Source: Gymnothorax reevesii (Eukaryota; Chordata; Actinopteri; Anguilliformes; Muraenidae). Taken from it: 64,000 bases of DNA. Positions 35,100 to 45,704 of the stretch are shown piece after piece. Made by a program: the position numbers and the translations under genes. Location: positions 114,432,666 to 114,496,665 of the forward strand of contig CM056576.1 of assembly GCA_029721435.1 (NCBI GenBank). Direction: 5' to 3'. The notes beneath the pieces were generated by a model. The model worked only from the letters and a program-made list of their open reading frames with translations. It searched no databases and had not been told where the DNA came from. The stretch's first letter is position 1. Every line of letters begins with the position of its first letter.

Positions 35100-35165
35100 T
35101 GAATGCGGGGACGGGTATTCAGAAGCTGATTTTTGGAAAGGGGACAGAGTTGATCGTAAATACAG
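35100..35165 (+). CDS. TRAJ: TRAJ segment J26, damaged heptamer
   Basis: Core GTGIQKLIFGKGTELIVNT with donor GTAAAA at 35166. The heptamer site reads TACTCTG (35093-35099): the coding-proximal GTG has become CTG, whereas duplicate J43 has TACTGTG. A CTCTGTG two bases further in could serve instead with a 14-bp spacer. Coding is intact, but recombination is probably impaired. Confidence 0.8.
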
Positions 35166-35414
35166 GTAAAAAAAGCATATATTGCTATATTTCGAGCAAA
35201 TTTATTTCAATGTTGCCATTGCAATATATTTGGGTGTACTTGAGAGTAGCGGTCAGCAAACAGTTAGTGTGTCACGGTTGCTTCAACTTAGTTTAGCCAA
35301 AAAAAAATTTGAAATTAAGTGTTTGACGACTTTCAGAACTAATAATTTTGTTTACAAGATATCGGCGGGATCTAAATCAGAAAAGAACCCTCTGCTTTGG
35401 CAGTTAGCACGGTG

Positions 35415-35471
35415 TGTGTCTTGGAGAGAAGCTGATTTTTGAAAGATAAATTATACTATTAGTTATGACAG
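35415..35471 (+). pseudogene. J27 pseudogene
   Basis: CACGGTG (35408-35414) in the heptamer position and core GEKLIFER followed by TGA/TAA-type interruptions; FGxGT is lost. The 3' side still ends ...ACAG-GTATGC. Only a vague remnant lies at the equivalent place in copy 2 (about 45195). Confidence 0.7.
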
Positions 35472-35627
35472 GTATGCAAAAGTATTCAACTATAAATTTG
35501 AAAAAAAAAAATGTAAAGAGCTAAAGCTCCAGAATGTGTGCATTTGAGCATGAGTACATCAGTGTCGTTTGTACGTTTTCCCAGCATATGGATAATGCAG
35601 GATTTTGTGGAGGTGTCATTCAGTGTG

Positions 35628-35690
35628 TGACTAATGATGGCAACAATAAACTTATCTTTGGGCTGGGAACACATCTGACTGTAGAATCAA
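35628..35690 (+). CDS. TRAJ: TRAJ segment J28
   Basis: Nonamer GGATTTTGT (35600-35608), 12-bp spacer, heptamer CAGTGTG (35621-35627). Core NDGNNKLIFGLGTHLTVES, donor GTAAGT at 35691. Duplicate of J44. About 95 bases further on, near 35788-35816, a J 3'-end relic (AAATACATTTAATTGTGGAG plus TCAG-TTAAG) is also found in copy 2. Confidence 0.95.
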
Positions 35691-36501
35691 GTAAGTGTAT
35701 CAAAATTCCAATCTTTTTATGAAATAGTTTCACCAGGGGATCGAGTATGACCTCTCAAATGATTTCTTATCGCACTCATCGAACTGAAATACATTTAATT
35801 GTGGAGTCAGTTAAGTGCAAGATCATTTTCCACACAAACAAATTGGGATGCACTTTATGAAATTTGCTGGAATTTAATATAAAAAAAGATATGGACATTT
35901 CTAGAGGTGAAGTGCTTGCAATTGGGGATACAGTAGAAAATGGCATGAATTAAAAGAATTAGAAGTAACTGAACTTAGTGACAGACACTTGATGAATGGT
36001 ATGTTGAATGTATAATTGATGTAATACAACATTGAAGCCCATGGTCTTTAGGTTTATGGGATGATGAATTTCAATAGAAAAAAGATGAATAGAATGAGAT
36101 GAAGCACAGGAACTCCTCTTAAAGGAGACTTCGAGAAGTTGTATGATCATGATCTGAAATGATGAATTTCAACTTATTTTCTAGACATATTCCAAGTTAC
36201 AGCACAAGCACATTTTTTGTCAATGTTTTCCTGCTTATTTTTCCCTTTCACTGTAATTTTCAAGCATTTCTAATTGTGAAACAGAGAATAGCAGGTTAGT
36301 CTATTAGATTAGCAATGTGTCCAGCTTCAATGTACTTTGACTTAGGTCATAATACATGGTGAAAATATCAATCAAATCAGCCAGATAATCCTCTTTAATT
36401 CACATTCATGGCTGACAAAAGTGTTGGAGAGGCAGTGTTTATATGCTTTTTGTGAGAACTCAGGCTGACACCAGTTTAAAGTCATGGTGAATAGCACTGT
36501 G

Positions 36502-36561
36502 TGAATACTGGTGGATGGAAGTTGATTTTTGGAATGGGCACAAAGTTGATAATAATGCCAG
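36502..36561 (+). CDS. TRAJ: TRAJ segment J29
   Basis: Heptamer CACTGTG (36495-36501) and nonamer GTTTAAAGT (36474-36482) at a 12-bp spacing. Core NTGGWKLIFGMGTKLIIMP, donor GTGAGA at 36562. Duplicate J45 has an internal motif duplication. Confidence 0.94.
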
Positions 36562-36864
36562 GTGAGAATATTATATCATTACATAAATAATGTCATATGA
36601 AGGTGAACTGTGGATTAACTATCTATCTGGATTAGAAAGATACTTTGAAGACAGTTTTGATAATGTTGATATACACCAAATACTATTGTTTCAAACAAGG
36701 TGGTGGGCTACCGTTATCATTTTATTTACTTCACTGTCATATCAGATATTAGGTAGAGTGTGTATTTATCTATGCAGTTAGTGTTTTTTGAATTGTTATT
36801 GTCTTTTTAATTCTGAGGGACCCCAGTCAGACCTCACATTTCTGTCATGGTGATTAGCACTGTG

Positions 36865-36930
36865 TGACTACTGGAGCAGGAGCATATAAGCTGATATTTG
36901 GAGAGGGAACAAAGTTAGTTGTACAATCAG
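36865..36930 (+). CDS. TRAJ: TRAJ segment J30
   Basis: Nonamer CATTTCTGT (36837-36845), 12-bp spacer, heptamer CACTGTG (36858-36864). Core GAGAYKLIFGEGTKLVVQS, donor GTAAGG at 36931. Duplicate of J46. Confidence 0.95.
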
Positions 36931-37282
36931 GTAAGGAAAAAAATTTTCAGATGTAAAACTGACTAAAACTGATTTTAGTCAGAAACATACTTTGATCTTA
37001 ATCTGATGAACTTCTGCTTTGGAATGAGGGAAAGTATAGGAAATTTGTGGATTGAAAACATTGAAACATGAAAAATGACATTATGTTGCTTCAAACAGTT
37101 ATTTTATATCATTCTGATTTGTGCCAGACTCACTCAAGGTTCAAGACAATAAGTAGCTTATATTAGAGTAATTTGCACTGTTCCGGGAGCTCAGTCATAC
37201 ATTTTCTTTACATCACGGCGATTAATGGTCCAGGATTGCATATAACTCTTAATACCTTACTGTTATGGTGAATAGCACTGTG

Positions 37283-37348
37283 TGAATACTGGAGGGGGTG
37301 GACTGAAGCTGATATTCGGAAAGGGCACAAAGTTAATCATAATTCCAG
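37283..37348 (+). CDS. TRAJ: TRAJ segment J31
   Basis: Heptamer CACTGTG (37276-37282); nonamer-like CTTACTGTT at a 12-bp spacing. Core GGGGLKLIFGKGTKLIIIP, donor GTGAGC at 37349. Duplicate of J47. Just upstream, at 37211-37240, an isolated RSS-like flank (CGGCGATTAATGG) has no J behind it, a sign of a lost J. Confidence 0.94.
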
Positions 37349-37618
37349 GTGAGCAGATTATGTGGTAATATTTCTTGCTGCATTTTAATCATAAATGATC
37401 AATTTCAGTCTTCGGTTTGGAAAAACGTAAATGAATTTGTCTAAGAAATGTTATCTGTCAGATGATGCATGATATCCACTGTTTTAGATTGTTAAAATAA
37501 GTTCAGTTTTAATAATAATAATAATAATAATCCAGTTTTTTTTTTTTAGTGTTGAAACTGTGGTTCTATTATTTCTGAGGTATTTCCAGCTCATTCTGTC
37601 ATGTTGATTAGCACTGTG

Positions 37619-37675
37619 AATGCAGGTGGGGTAACAGGGAAGTTGATTTTTGGATAAAGAACAAAGTTAATACAG
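37619..37675 (+). pseudogene. J32 pseudogene
   Basis: Heptamer CACTGTG (37612-37618) is intact and the core begins GGVTGKLIFG, but TAA replaces the next codon, a deletion removes part of the 3' end, and the donor GT is GG. Its duplicate J48 has an open core but the same missing donor, so the donor was lost before the duplication. Confidence 0.88.
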
Positions 37676-37847
37676 GGAGGAAGAGAGGAAAAAATGGTTA
37701 AATGGCAATGGTAATGACATTTTAGTGTTGACAGCTGCATGTTGTATACATTCAGTGCTCGAACTAGTGTTGGTTGCAGATATTTTTGCAATTTTTTCCC
37801 CTTGCATGGAACCAAGACAGGTATTTGTGTTGGTCATATTCAATGTG

Positions 37848-37910
37848 TGACTGGTAGTGGAAATTTGAAGATAATCTTTGGACAAGGAACACATCTAATT
37901 GTTGAATCAA
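37848..37910 (+). CDS. TRAJ: TRAJ segment J33
   Basis: Nonamer GGTATTTGT (37820-37828), 12-bp spacer, heptamer CAATGTG (37841-37847). Core GSGNLKIIFGQGTHLIVES, donor GTAAGT at 37911. It is only 172 bases from J32. Duplicate of J49. Confidence 0.95.
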
Positions 37911-39014
37911 GTAAGTGTTTATCAGAGCCATTCTTAACATTTCTATCAAGAAATAACTGTGACCTCTCAAACAATTTCCAATACTTTATCTCATTTGTCA
38001 ATGTAATTTGACTGGAGAGTAGGTAAACTAGATATTTTTTCAGATTTGTCATAATCAAGCATGGATACATAATTTTTCAAATTTAATTCTGATTTATTCA
38101 ATAGTCCATCAAAATGACTTTGTGATGTCTGGGGACATTTGCAACTGGATATTCAGAGCAGTGAAATGGCATCGGCCTCCTTAAAGCAATGTTTACAGAA
38201 CTGTACTGAAACAAACATTGATGAATGGAATATACTGAATGGATTTTATGCAAAATCTAAAAACCCATGGTCTTCAGTTTTATGGAGTTTAATAATTTAA
38301 AGGCAAAGGTCAGAAAAGGGGTCAGATCAGCATTCATTGTTGGAGAGCCTCTTCAGGACACTTTCCTTCAGAAGTGACCTCCGAATGTGACTCATATTAT
38401 GCGATCAGCACCTTTTGCAGTATATAGAACACTAGTCACAGGGGCTATCTCATCTTGACTTTTATTACAAGCATAAAGTCAGTTATTTTTTCATATTTAT
38501 TTGCATTGCTCATCAATTGGAAATTTTTATTACTCTAATAATAATGCTGTATGTCCTCACTGGATGGCTGCTACTTGCGGTGGGTCAGTGGGACTGATGT
38601 GCTACTTAATGTAATTGCAGTCTCAATTTAATTCATTTAAACACAATATACCTTGCAAATATTAGTCTAATGACCCTGAAAACTAAACCACCTTGATTCA
38701 ATTTTATAAATGACCAAAGCGTTAGAAAGTAGTATGTTAGCAATTTTTAATTGACTTGAGTTTCATTCAACCTTAAAGGCACGCTGTCATGTCAGAAGTT
38801 GCGCAGGGCACGAGTCATTACCAGCCTTTTTCTAATGTGTTCCTTTGTGGCATCATATAGTAAAATGATCCTAAGATCCTTCAGCCAAAGGATATAATTA
38901 TGTTATGTTAACGTCAGTAGAAAATTACTGCCCCTATCTGAACTGAAATAAAGGCAGTATTTCTGTGGGGCCTTTGTCAGGCTATACCTTTCTGTCATGC
39001 TGATTATCACTGTG

Positions 39015-39080
39015 TGAATACTGGAGGGGCTGGAGGGAAGTTGATTTTTGGAGCTGGAACCAAATTGGTTGTATATCCAG
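39015..39080 (+). CDS. TRAJ: TRAJ segment J34, hybrid at the duplication junction
   Basis: Nonamer CCTTTCTGT (38987-38995), 12-bp spacer, heptamer CACTGTG (39008-39014). Core GGAGGKLIFGAGTKLVVYP, donor GTGAGA at 39081. The 5' flank and first codons match J52, while everything from the second half of the GGxGG stretch matches J17, down to the intron. It is fully intact. Confidence 0.95.
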
Positions 39081-39260
39081 GTGAGAAAACAAAATAGAAA
39101 TTGAAAAAAACACATCCAAGGAATTAATTTATGAATATTGTACTGTCGTAAGTGTGATAATTTTGGGCAAAGTAAAAATTAAAGCAGTGTAATACTGCAT
39201 TAGGAAATGAGTAAGTTTGTGCAGATGGTACATGTATTTGTTGAGGTTTCCTTCAGTGTG

Positions 39261-39320
39261 TGAATGGTGATGACCAGAAAATAACATTTGGACAAGGAAT
39301 ACACTTAAATGTGGAATCAA
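39261..39320 (+). CDS. TRAJ: TRAJ segment J35, with FGxGI motif
   Basis: Heptamer CAGTGTG (39254-39260) with a GTATTTGT nonamer 12 bases away. Core NGDDQKITFGQGIHLNVES, donor GTAAGT at 39321. Duplicate of J18, including the Ile. Confidence 0.9.
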
Positions 39321-39834
39321 GTAAGTTTCAAACCTACATTTCTGACCTCCAGCAAGTCCCATAGACCCATGGGTCAATTTTCATCCAAATATGACTGCTG
39401 AGGGCTGTATTTGAAAAATGGACAGAATAATTTATTCATGATAATGGGTACAAATTTCATCATGCTGCTCAGAACCAAAAATGTTTACATTTAAAGTACT
39501 TATTTGGCATTGTAACCATGCCCTGCGCAAAAAAAAAAAAAAAAAAGAACAGCCAGGCAATAAGTCATTTTTATACAGATGTATGAAATATTTGATATAT
39601 TTAGAAAGTAACATGTTATCATGGATCTATTTACAGAAAACTTTTAGATGGATACAGTCTATGACATATTTAACATATTTGGAAAGTAGAATGTTATGGT
39701 GGAGGTACAAGATATTTTTTGCAGTAGGTATACTTTTTTTCAGTAGGTATAGGAAAAAAAAAATCTGATCATGATAGTCGAATAGTTGCTCATCTATTAA
39801 GCTGAGGTTGTTTATGTACTGGCAATTAACAGTG

Positions 39835-39896
39835 TGTGTATGCTGGTGCTGGAAAATTAATGTTTGCTGAAGGAACTCGGCTTTTAATTGAAACAA
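39835..39896 (+). CDS. TRAJ: TRAJ segment J36, with FAxGT motif
   Basis: Heptamer AACAGTG (39828-39834), weak nonamer. Core AGAGKLMFAEGTRLLIET, donor GTAAGT at 39897. Duplicate of J19 and keeps its Ala. Confidence 0.88.
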
Positions 39897-40157
39897 GTAA
39901 GTGGTCAATGCTTGTATACATTAAACAACGCAATGATATATTTCAAATTTACAGCTATTTTTTTTACCATGGCATTGCACTGTATAACTACTTACAGTTA
40001 ACTTCATGATTTCAGGTTTTATCTGACTTAATGACTCAATCTAGCGATCTATTTGGACATAGATATGTGGTATTTGGACAACAAGCCCAATTTTATGGTC
40101 TCTCTTCCTATGAGTGGACAAACTTTATCGGTTTTTGTATTGTATGGTATTACTGTG

Positions 40158-40217
40158 TGAATGCTGCCACCGATGCACTGATATTTGGTAGTGGTACAAA
40201 GTTGGTTATTCAACATG
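40158..40217 (+). CDS. TRAJ: TRAJ segment J37
   Basis: Perfect nonamer GGTTTTTGT (40130-40138), 12-bp spacer, heptamer TACTGTG (40151-40157). Core NAATDALIFGSGTKLVIQH, donor GTAAGT at 40218. Differs from J20 by one residue in the core. Confidence 0.95.
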
Positions 40218-40542
40218 GTAAGTATTTAATATTTTAGTGACAATGGTTAAGTGTGAAGGAGAATAAATTTGTAATATTATGAGTGTGATTTTATTTACTG
40301 AAAACAACAAAAAACCTTGTAGAACATCTGAGAATTGCAATTCATTGTTTGCTAATATGCCAAATCATCTTAGTAAAGCAAGTAATCATGAAAAATTAAC
40401 ATGGCAGGCAAAACAAAAGATAATATTTATTTGAAATTGAGAAGTATGACATCCTTGTTAAAACCTGTGAGAAGTCTAGATGACTATTGCAGTTAGATAT
40501 TAGCTCAATCCTGAGGATGTAAATATACTGGATATCATTGTG

Positions 40543-40602
40543 TGAATCTTGATTCAAGAAAGATGATATTTGGGGACGGAATCCAGCTGTTGAATCACAC
40601 AA
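40543..40602 (+). CDS. TRAJ: TRAJ segment J38, altered FGxGI
   Basis: Heptamer CATTGTG (40536-40542). Core NLDSRKMIFGDGIQLLNHT, donor GTGAGA at 40603. Compared with J21, Thr of FGxGT is Ile and Ile of the last strand is Asn. The frame is open, but the segment looks under relaxed selection. Confidence 0.82.
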
Positions 40603-41597
40603 GTGAGAGTTTGAAAACAGTATTCGTTGCTTTCCTACGCTATATGATTCCATATTTGCATGTTTTTGGGGAAATACATAGCATTTGGGTATTTATAGAG
40701 CTTTATATCAGTAAGGGTGGCAAACTGGATGCTGAATTTAGAATTCCCAAACCCTCTAAGTGATATAAAAATAAATACTTTGCTTTTCATGAAGGTATGA
40801 AACTTTAAATCAGGGCCTATGCGGGCCAATCAAAATTGGAAAATTCATGTTCATTTACTCTTTATGTTAATTGTCATATTCCTATTTCACCCTTAATCAC
40901 TTCATCACAAATTATTAGGCTACTGTATTGTTGGTTGAATCTGCCAGAATATACTTGCTATAAGTAGCTGAATTTTCACTTAATGGGTTTGTGGAATTCA
41001 TGGTCTACAGTATACATCTGGGCAAACGTTCTGCAAATTTGGACATCATATTGCCATAAAATGCTGAGTAGATGTTAAAACTCATCTATGATGTTGGTAC
41101 TAAACTGATAATTTGACACTGTATGCATTATTTGCTTATAAAAACATTAAATGTATCACTGAATTTGGCATTACAAACCCTGACAGCACCAAGGGGATTG
41201 TTGTTTTTGTGTTATCATTATTTTGTGCAGTAGATCCAATTGAGTTCAATAAAATGCAACAATGGCTTAAAACTTCCAATTATGAGGTTACTGAGTCAAA
41301 GCAGAGATAATTTTTTTTTTATTTAATAGAACTTTGGAGTGCAAGATTGATAAATTGCAGAAGATGCTTTAAATTCCCGATTCAAGAGCTTTGCTATTTG
41401 ACTTCCTACTTCCGTTCCATTTTACATGTAAGTTGATCATAGTAAATATATTAATCTATTACATTTGACCCTTTGGCAAACTTAACAATGGACATCCAAT
41501 GAGAAGGAGATAATTGAGAGATGGAATTACCTTACACTGCTATCGTACCCATAGGAATACCTCCTATAAGGTATTTGATATGGCTGTTAATGCAGTG

Positions 41598-41654
41598 TGA
41601 CTGACGGGTACAGGCTTTATTTTGGACGGGGTACAAAGGTATTTGTTACAACAG
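41598..41654 (+). CDS. TRAJ: TRAJ segment J39
   Basis: Nonamer GGTATTTGA (41570-41578), 12-bp spacer, heptamer TGCAGTG (41591-41597). Core DGYRLYFGRGTKVFVTT, donor GTAAGC at 41655. Duplicate of J22. Confidence 0.93.
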
Positions 41655-42072
41655 GTAAGCTGTTTTTTAATTAATATAACTGACAACAGCGATTGGATGA
41701 CTGTCCAAAGTTTGTTTTTATGTGCTAGGATAAGAATAGATCATTGGTAAATGGATGGATGAAATTTCAGTTAAATCCATGTGAAATAGTTTGCAGCCAT
41801 GGTATTGGTCATTCCTAATTTAACAGAAATGAATATAGTTGTGAGGGTAACATTTGATATTATTAAGTGTGGAGGTGAAGGTTTGGTTGTAAATATGAAT
41901 ACAACATTTTGGTTGCGTTTCCTCATTGATTACTATGATAGTTTGGGGCTTTTAGTGCAATCTAGTTTTAGATATGTATCTATACCAAGTTAATTAAATG
42001 GATCCTGGGAGTATTCAGTACAGACATGTCCCCAGCATGGCACTTGTTTTTGTGAGGTGCATTCATACTGTG

Positions 42073-42138
42073 TGAATGCTAGAGGTGCAGCTGATCCTGT
42101 TCTGTTTGGGACTGGGACAATATTGGTTGTGGAGTCAA
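42073..42138 (+). CDS. TRAJ: TRAJ segment J40
   Basis: Nonamer TGTTTTTGT (42045-42053), 12-bp spacer, heptamer TACTGTG (42066-42072). Core GAADPVLFGTGTILVVES, donor GTGAGT at 42139. Duplicate of J23. Confidence 0.95.
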
Positions 42139-42596
42139 GTGAGTTCTATTTTAATTCTTTGCTTACTCCCTGATGGATTTTTCACTGAAATACTTAAAAT
42201 CGGTAGTGGAAATCTGATGAGATTTGGCTAAGTCAGTGATTGTATATATATTCAGTGGCTTTGTATTATTTCTGTTAATATTCCACGGTTTACACTGCTC
42301 ATTGTTTTGGGAATATAAAATTTTCAGGCAATATATAGATCCCTCTGGGATGAAAAAGTAGTAAGTTGGCAGAAAAGTGTTCTTAATTGCAAGATAAAAG
42401 CTGGTCATGTAATCAAGTGCATACTATCCAACTCAAATTTGACATGGAAGAATGGAACCAGAGTTTGTGTTTAGTCAGGAGATAAAATAATGCTCTGATA
42501 GTTCCTGTGCCTCCACATGAAACTTCACAATATGGTCTCAAAATACTGTTTTTGATAATGACATCTGTCAGAGTATTGGGATCATATGACATATGA

Positions 42597-42792
42597 CGAA
42601 GCTGGCTAACCCTGGTGCTGGAGAGCTGCAATGTATATTGATATTTGGTGTTACTCAGCAATTGACTGATCAATTAAAGCAATTGATTGCACACTTAACT
42701 CACCTATCCTGGTTTCTTAGGTGTCAGTTGATTGGTAAACTCAAAGACCAGCACAAACTGTGGCTCTGCAGAACTAGGGTTGGCCACCCCTG
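42597..42792. mobile_element. hAT-type MITE, copy 2
   Basis: Orthologous within the duplication to 32389-32585: same ends, same position relative to J23/J40 and J24/J41. Confidence 0.7.
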
Positions 42793-43297
42793 ATGTATAA
42801 TATTGGCTTTCTGAAAATATGGTAAAATATTGAAATGCTGGCTCAAAGATTTTGGAAGTATGTATGTTGATTGATCAAATCCAATGTCAATTTGTCTCAT
42901 GAACTTTTGAGTCAACACTGGACATTACATTCTGAACTTTTAGCCAGAATTGTCCCGGACAAAACCTCAATTCAATTTTTTATTTCTCATCATAATTCCA
43001 GGTTCTTCATAGTGTCTAAGATTGCCACTAAATATGCTGCTTGTTTCATTACAATTTACTTTTCAGGGATTTGTAAATTGTGTGTGATTCTGAGTTTCTC
43101 CAACACTGACTGAATTCAATCAGCATTTTCGCACAGCAGTTTTCCATGCCGAGTTTCCCTTGTTTTCATCATTAACATGTTTTTTTTCCCCCAAAAATAT
43201 AAGAGCATAGCTACCGAGCATAACCATGCGAATTGAATAGATAAAATTATTAGCCATTTCACTGACAAAAGTTTTTGTGGAATGATTTTTTACGGTG

Positions 43298-43366
43298 TGA
43301 ATGCTGGAGGAAATAACCCTCTGATATTTGGTGCAGGAACACTGCTTATCGTGGAATCAGTCAGCA
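43298..43366 (+). CDS. TRAJ: TRAJ segment J41, with long 3' tail
   Basis: Nonamer AGTTTTTGT (43270-43278), 12-bp spacer, heptamer TACGGTG (43291-43297). Core GGNNPLIFGAGTLLIVES, plus Val-Ser before donor GTAAGT at 43367. Duplicate of J24. Confidence 0.93.
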
Positions 43367-44048
43367 GTAAGTTGTTTCTTGCAATATTCAGTATCATACT
43401 ATGAATTATTTTCTTGAAATGCATGTTGATTTTTATAGAAAGTGTAAACATTTTGGAAATTTCGGCTTCACAATAGGGGATACTTTCCTTCAATTGTAAA
43501 ATGAAGGCCATTCAATGTAGTCAGAAGTTCAAAACAATGCAATAAGACTTGCATGAGGAGTAAATTGTTGAATATATTGAATATACCAAGTAAAAATCAA
43601 GAAGCACATAGTTTAGTTATATGAAACATATTTTTAAATGATAAGGCCAAGAGATTAGCATAGACTGCTTTTTCTGAAGGACCCTTGTGATGTTACAAAT
43701 GCCTTCTACAATTGGTAGACTACATTTCTTAGACAGTAAATGCAAAATGTGACATTTAGTGACGTAGTAGTTCTTATGGCAATGTTTTTTTTTTCATCTC
43801 ATTGTCAGTGCCATTATGAGGCATTTGTAATCTCATAATTTGAAATGCTGCAGCTATATCAGTGGGTTAGATTAACTTGCTATGTTTCTCCAGTCTCTGA
43901 TGTATATCTTTCTACAAAAGTAATTACATAGTGATGTAATGATGTGATTCACACGGTATGCCAGGAAATATATCTTAATTAAAGTATGTGCTTATTGAGG
44001 GAAGAATTTGAGTCAGTCACTAATATTGTCATGGTGATTAGCACTGTG

Positions 44049-44111
44049 TGAATGCTGGAAGTGGATCGAAGTTGACTTTTGGAAGAGGTACAAGGCTAAT
44101 AATAACTCCAG
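44049..44111 (+). CDS. TRAJ: TRAJ segment J42
   Basis: Heptamer CACTGTG (44042-44048). Core GSGSKLTFGRGTRLIITP, donor GTGAGA at 44112. Duplicate of J25. Confidence 0.94.
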
Positions 44112-44702
44112 GTGAGAAAATAAGATGAAACAACTATGACCTGATCATATTATCTCCTTTAAGCAGAATAATTCATTGTAAAAGCGTGTCACCAAAAATC
44201 CAGTTTGAAATCAGTTGGGTGCTATTGATTCTATCTTACAATTAAACTTGCACGTGGTCTCAGGCAATACATATCCTTATGTCTGAGCAATTGGTGTTTT
44301 GGGAAAAGAGCAGTGGATGTGCAATTATGGGGGACCCACCTGATTACAACTATTAATACTGGATGAGGGTCATGGAAGCTGATTTACAGTGCTCTGACAG
44401 GTGAAAACTTAAGTTAATAGATGTTAGATCATTTTGCCATGTGCAAGGGGAAAATACTGTTTGAAAGCAGATATGTCTGCGGACATTTTGCCGTTTGCTG
44501 TTGGTTTGTGGGCTGCTGTTGGCAAACCCAGCCTGATTTCAGCCACAGTGTACCTTTATTAATAGTGTAGTCAGGAATAAGCCCTAAAATCTGCAATTAT
44601 TGAATAATGTTTCGATTACATCTCAGACAGAACCTTTCCCCTAATTTACTTCATTTATAAAAGTTTGACATTCACAAATTGGTACAACTTAGGTGTTTGC
44701 CA

Positions 44703-44940
44703 CACTCCCTGATAGTGTAGTGAACTTGAACGTTTTGTGATAACCGATTACCTCAAATAAAAATTGTGTAGGCCAACTTAATTGCACTGTGTGGAAGGAA
44801 CGTAACGAAAATATGTTATTTTTTTACATGTTTTAAGTGCTGTGAACAAAAGATCAATAAGTTGGCATACTCAATTTTTTTGAGATAATCAGGTTCCACA
44901 AAACATTTGTGTTCACCACACTATCAGGGTTTACAGTGCA
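44703..44940. mobile_element. MITE with long inverted repeats, copy-2 insertion
   Basis: Same family as 34632-34872: left end around CCCTGATAGTGTAGTGAACT, right end ATCAGGGTTTACAGT. It lies about 50 bases upstream of J43, where copy 1 has no insert (near 35046), whereas the copy-1 insertion point is empty here (near 44530). Confidence 0.85.
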
Positions 44941-44994
44941 CTGTAAAGGAACTCAGCCAGGCACTACCTTTGTGTCAAAGTGATTAGTACTGTG

Positions 44995-45060
44995 TGAATG
45001 CTGGGACGGGTTTTCAGAAGCTGATTTTTGGAAGGGGGACAGAGTTGATCGTAAGTACAG
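44995..45060 (+). CDS. TRAJ: TRAJ segment J43, with an extra donor inside
   Basis: Heptamer TACTGTG (44988-44994). Core GTGFQKLIFGRGTELIVST, donor GTGAGA at 45061. A second perfect donor GTAAGT occurs inside the exon at 45051, created by one base change relative to J26 (GTAAAT). Splicing there would remove the last codons and change phase. Confidence 0.92.
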
Positions 45061-45641
45061 GTGAGAAAAGAATATATTGCTATATCAAGGCCAAATTTAT
45101 TTCAATGTCGCCTTTGAAATACATTTGGTGTTTTTGAGAATTGCGGTCAGCAAGTAGTTCTGTGATCTGGAAAAACTTAGTATGTATGTCACTTTTGGGA
45201 GAAGCTGAGTTTGATCCTCATTTGCAGTAATTAAGAGTGGTGAGAATCTTAAAACACTTGCTATCAGAGTTATTTGAACTGTCAAAATCAAGTTTTTATT
45301 ATTGCTTTTGGTTGGAAAAAGTCCAGAATTGAAAGGTTTTTGTTCAGTTGCAAGAATACTTGCCACTGATAAATTCACAAGGTTTTTCCAGATCACCGGA
45401 GGGTTGCTATGGTTTCTTCACCTAACTTTAGCCAAAACATTGATCATATTAGGTGCTAGAAGAGTTTCAAGACTAATGATTTTGTTTACATGATATCTGC
45501 AGGATCTATGTTTTTTTTTTATATGTAAAAAGCTACAAAGCTGCAGAAAGTGTGCATTCAATCATGGGTACATCAATGTCGTTTGTACGTTTTCCCAGCA
45601 TATGGATAATGCAGGTTTATGTGGAGGTGTCATTCAGTGTG

Positions 45642-45704
45642 TGACTAATGTTGGCAATACAAAGCTTATCTTTGGGTTGGGAACACATCTGACTGTAGAA
45701 TCAA
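45642..45704 (+). CDS. TRAJ: TRAJ segment J44
   Basis: Nonamer GGTTTATGT (45614-45622), 12-bp spacer, heptamer CAGTGTG (45635-45641). Core NVGNTKLIFGLGTHLTVES, donor GTAAGT at 45705. Duplicate of J28. Confidence 0.95.

Larger units (their letters stand above)
28690..38870 (+). repeat. 10-kb tandem duplication, copy 1 (J17-J33)
   Basis: Seventeen J segments or pseudogenes and their spacers match copy 2 (39015-48845) in the same order, with base identity high enough to align by eye across spacers as well as J segments. Copy 1 alone carries the tandem repeat array at 33560-33930. The left boundary lies in or just 5' of J17. The right boundary is near 38865-38875, where the sequence switches to one homologous to 49677. 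Confidence 0.93.
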
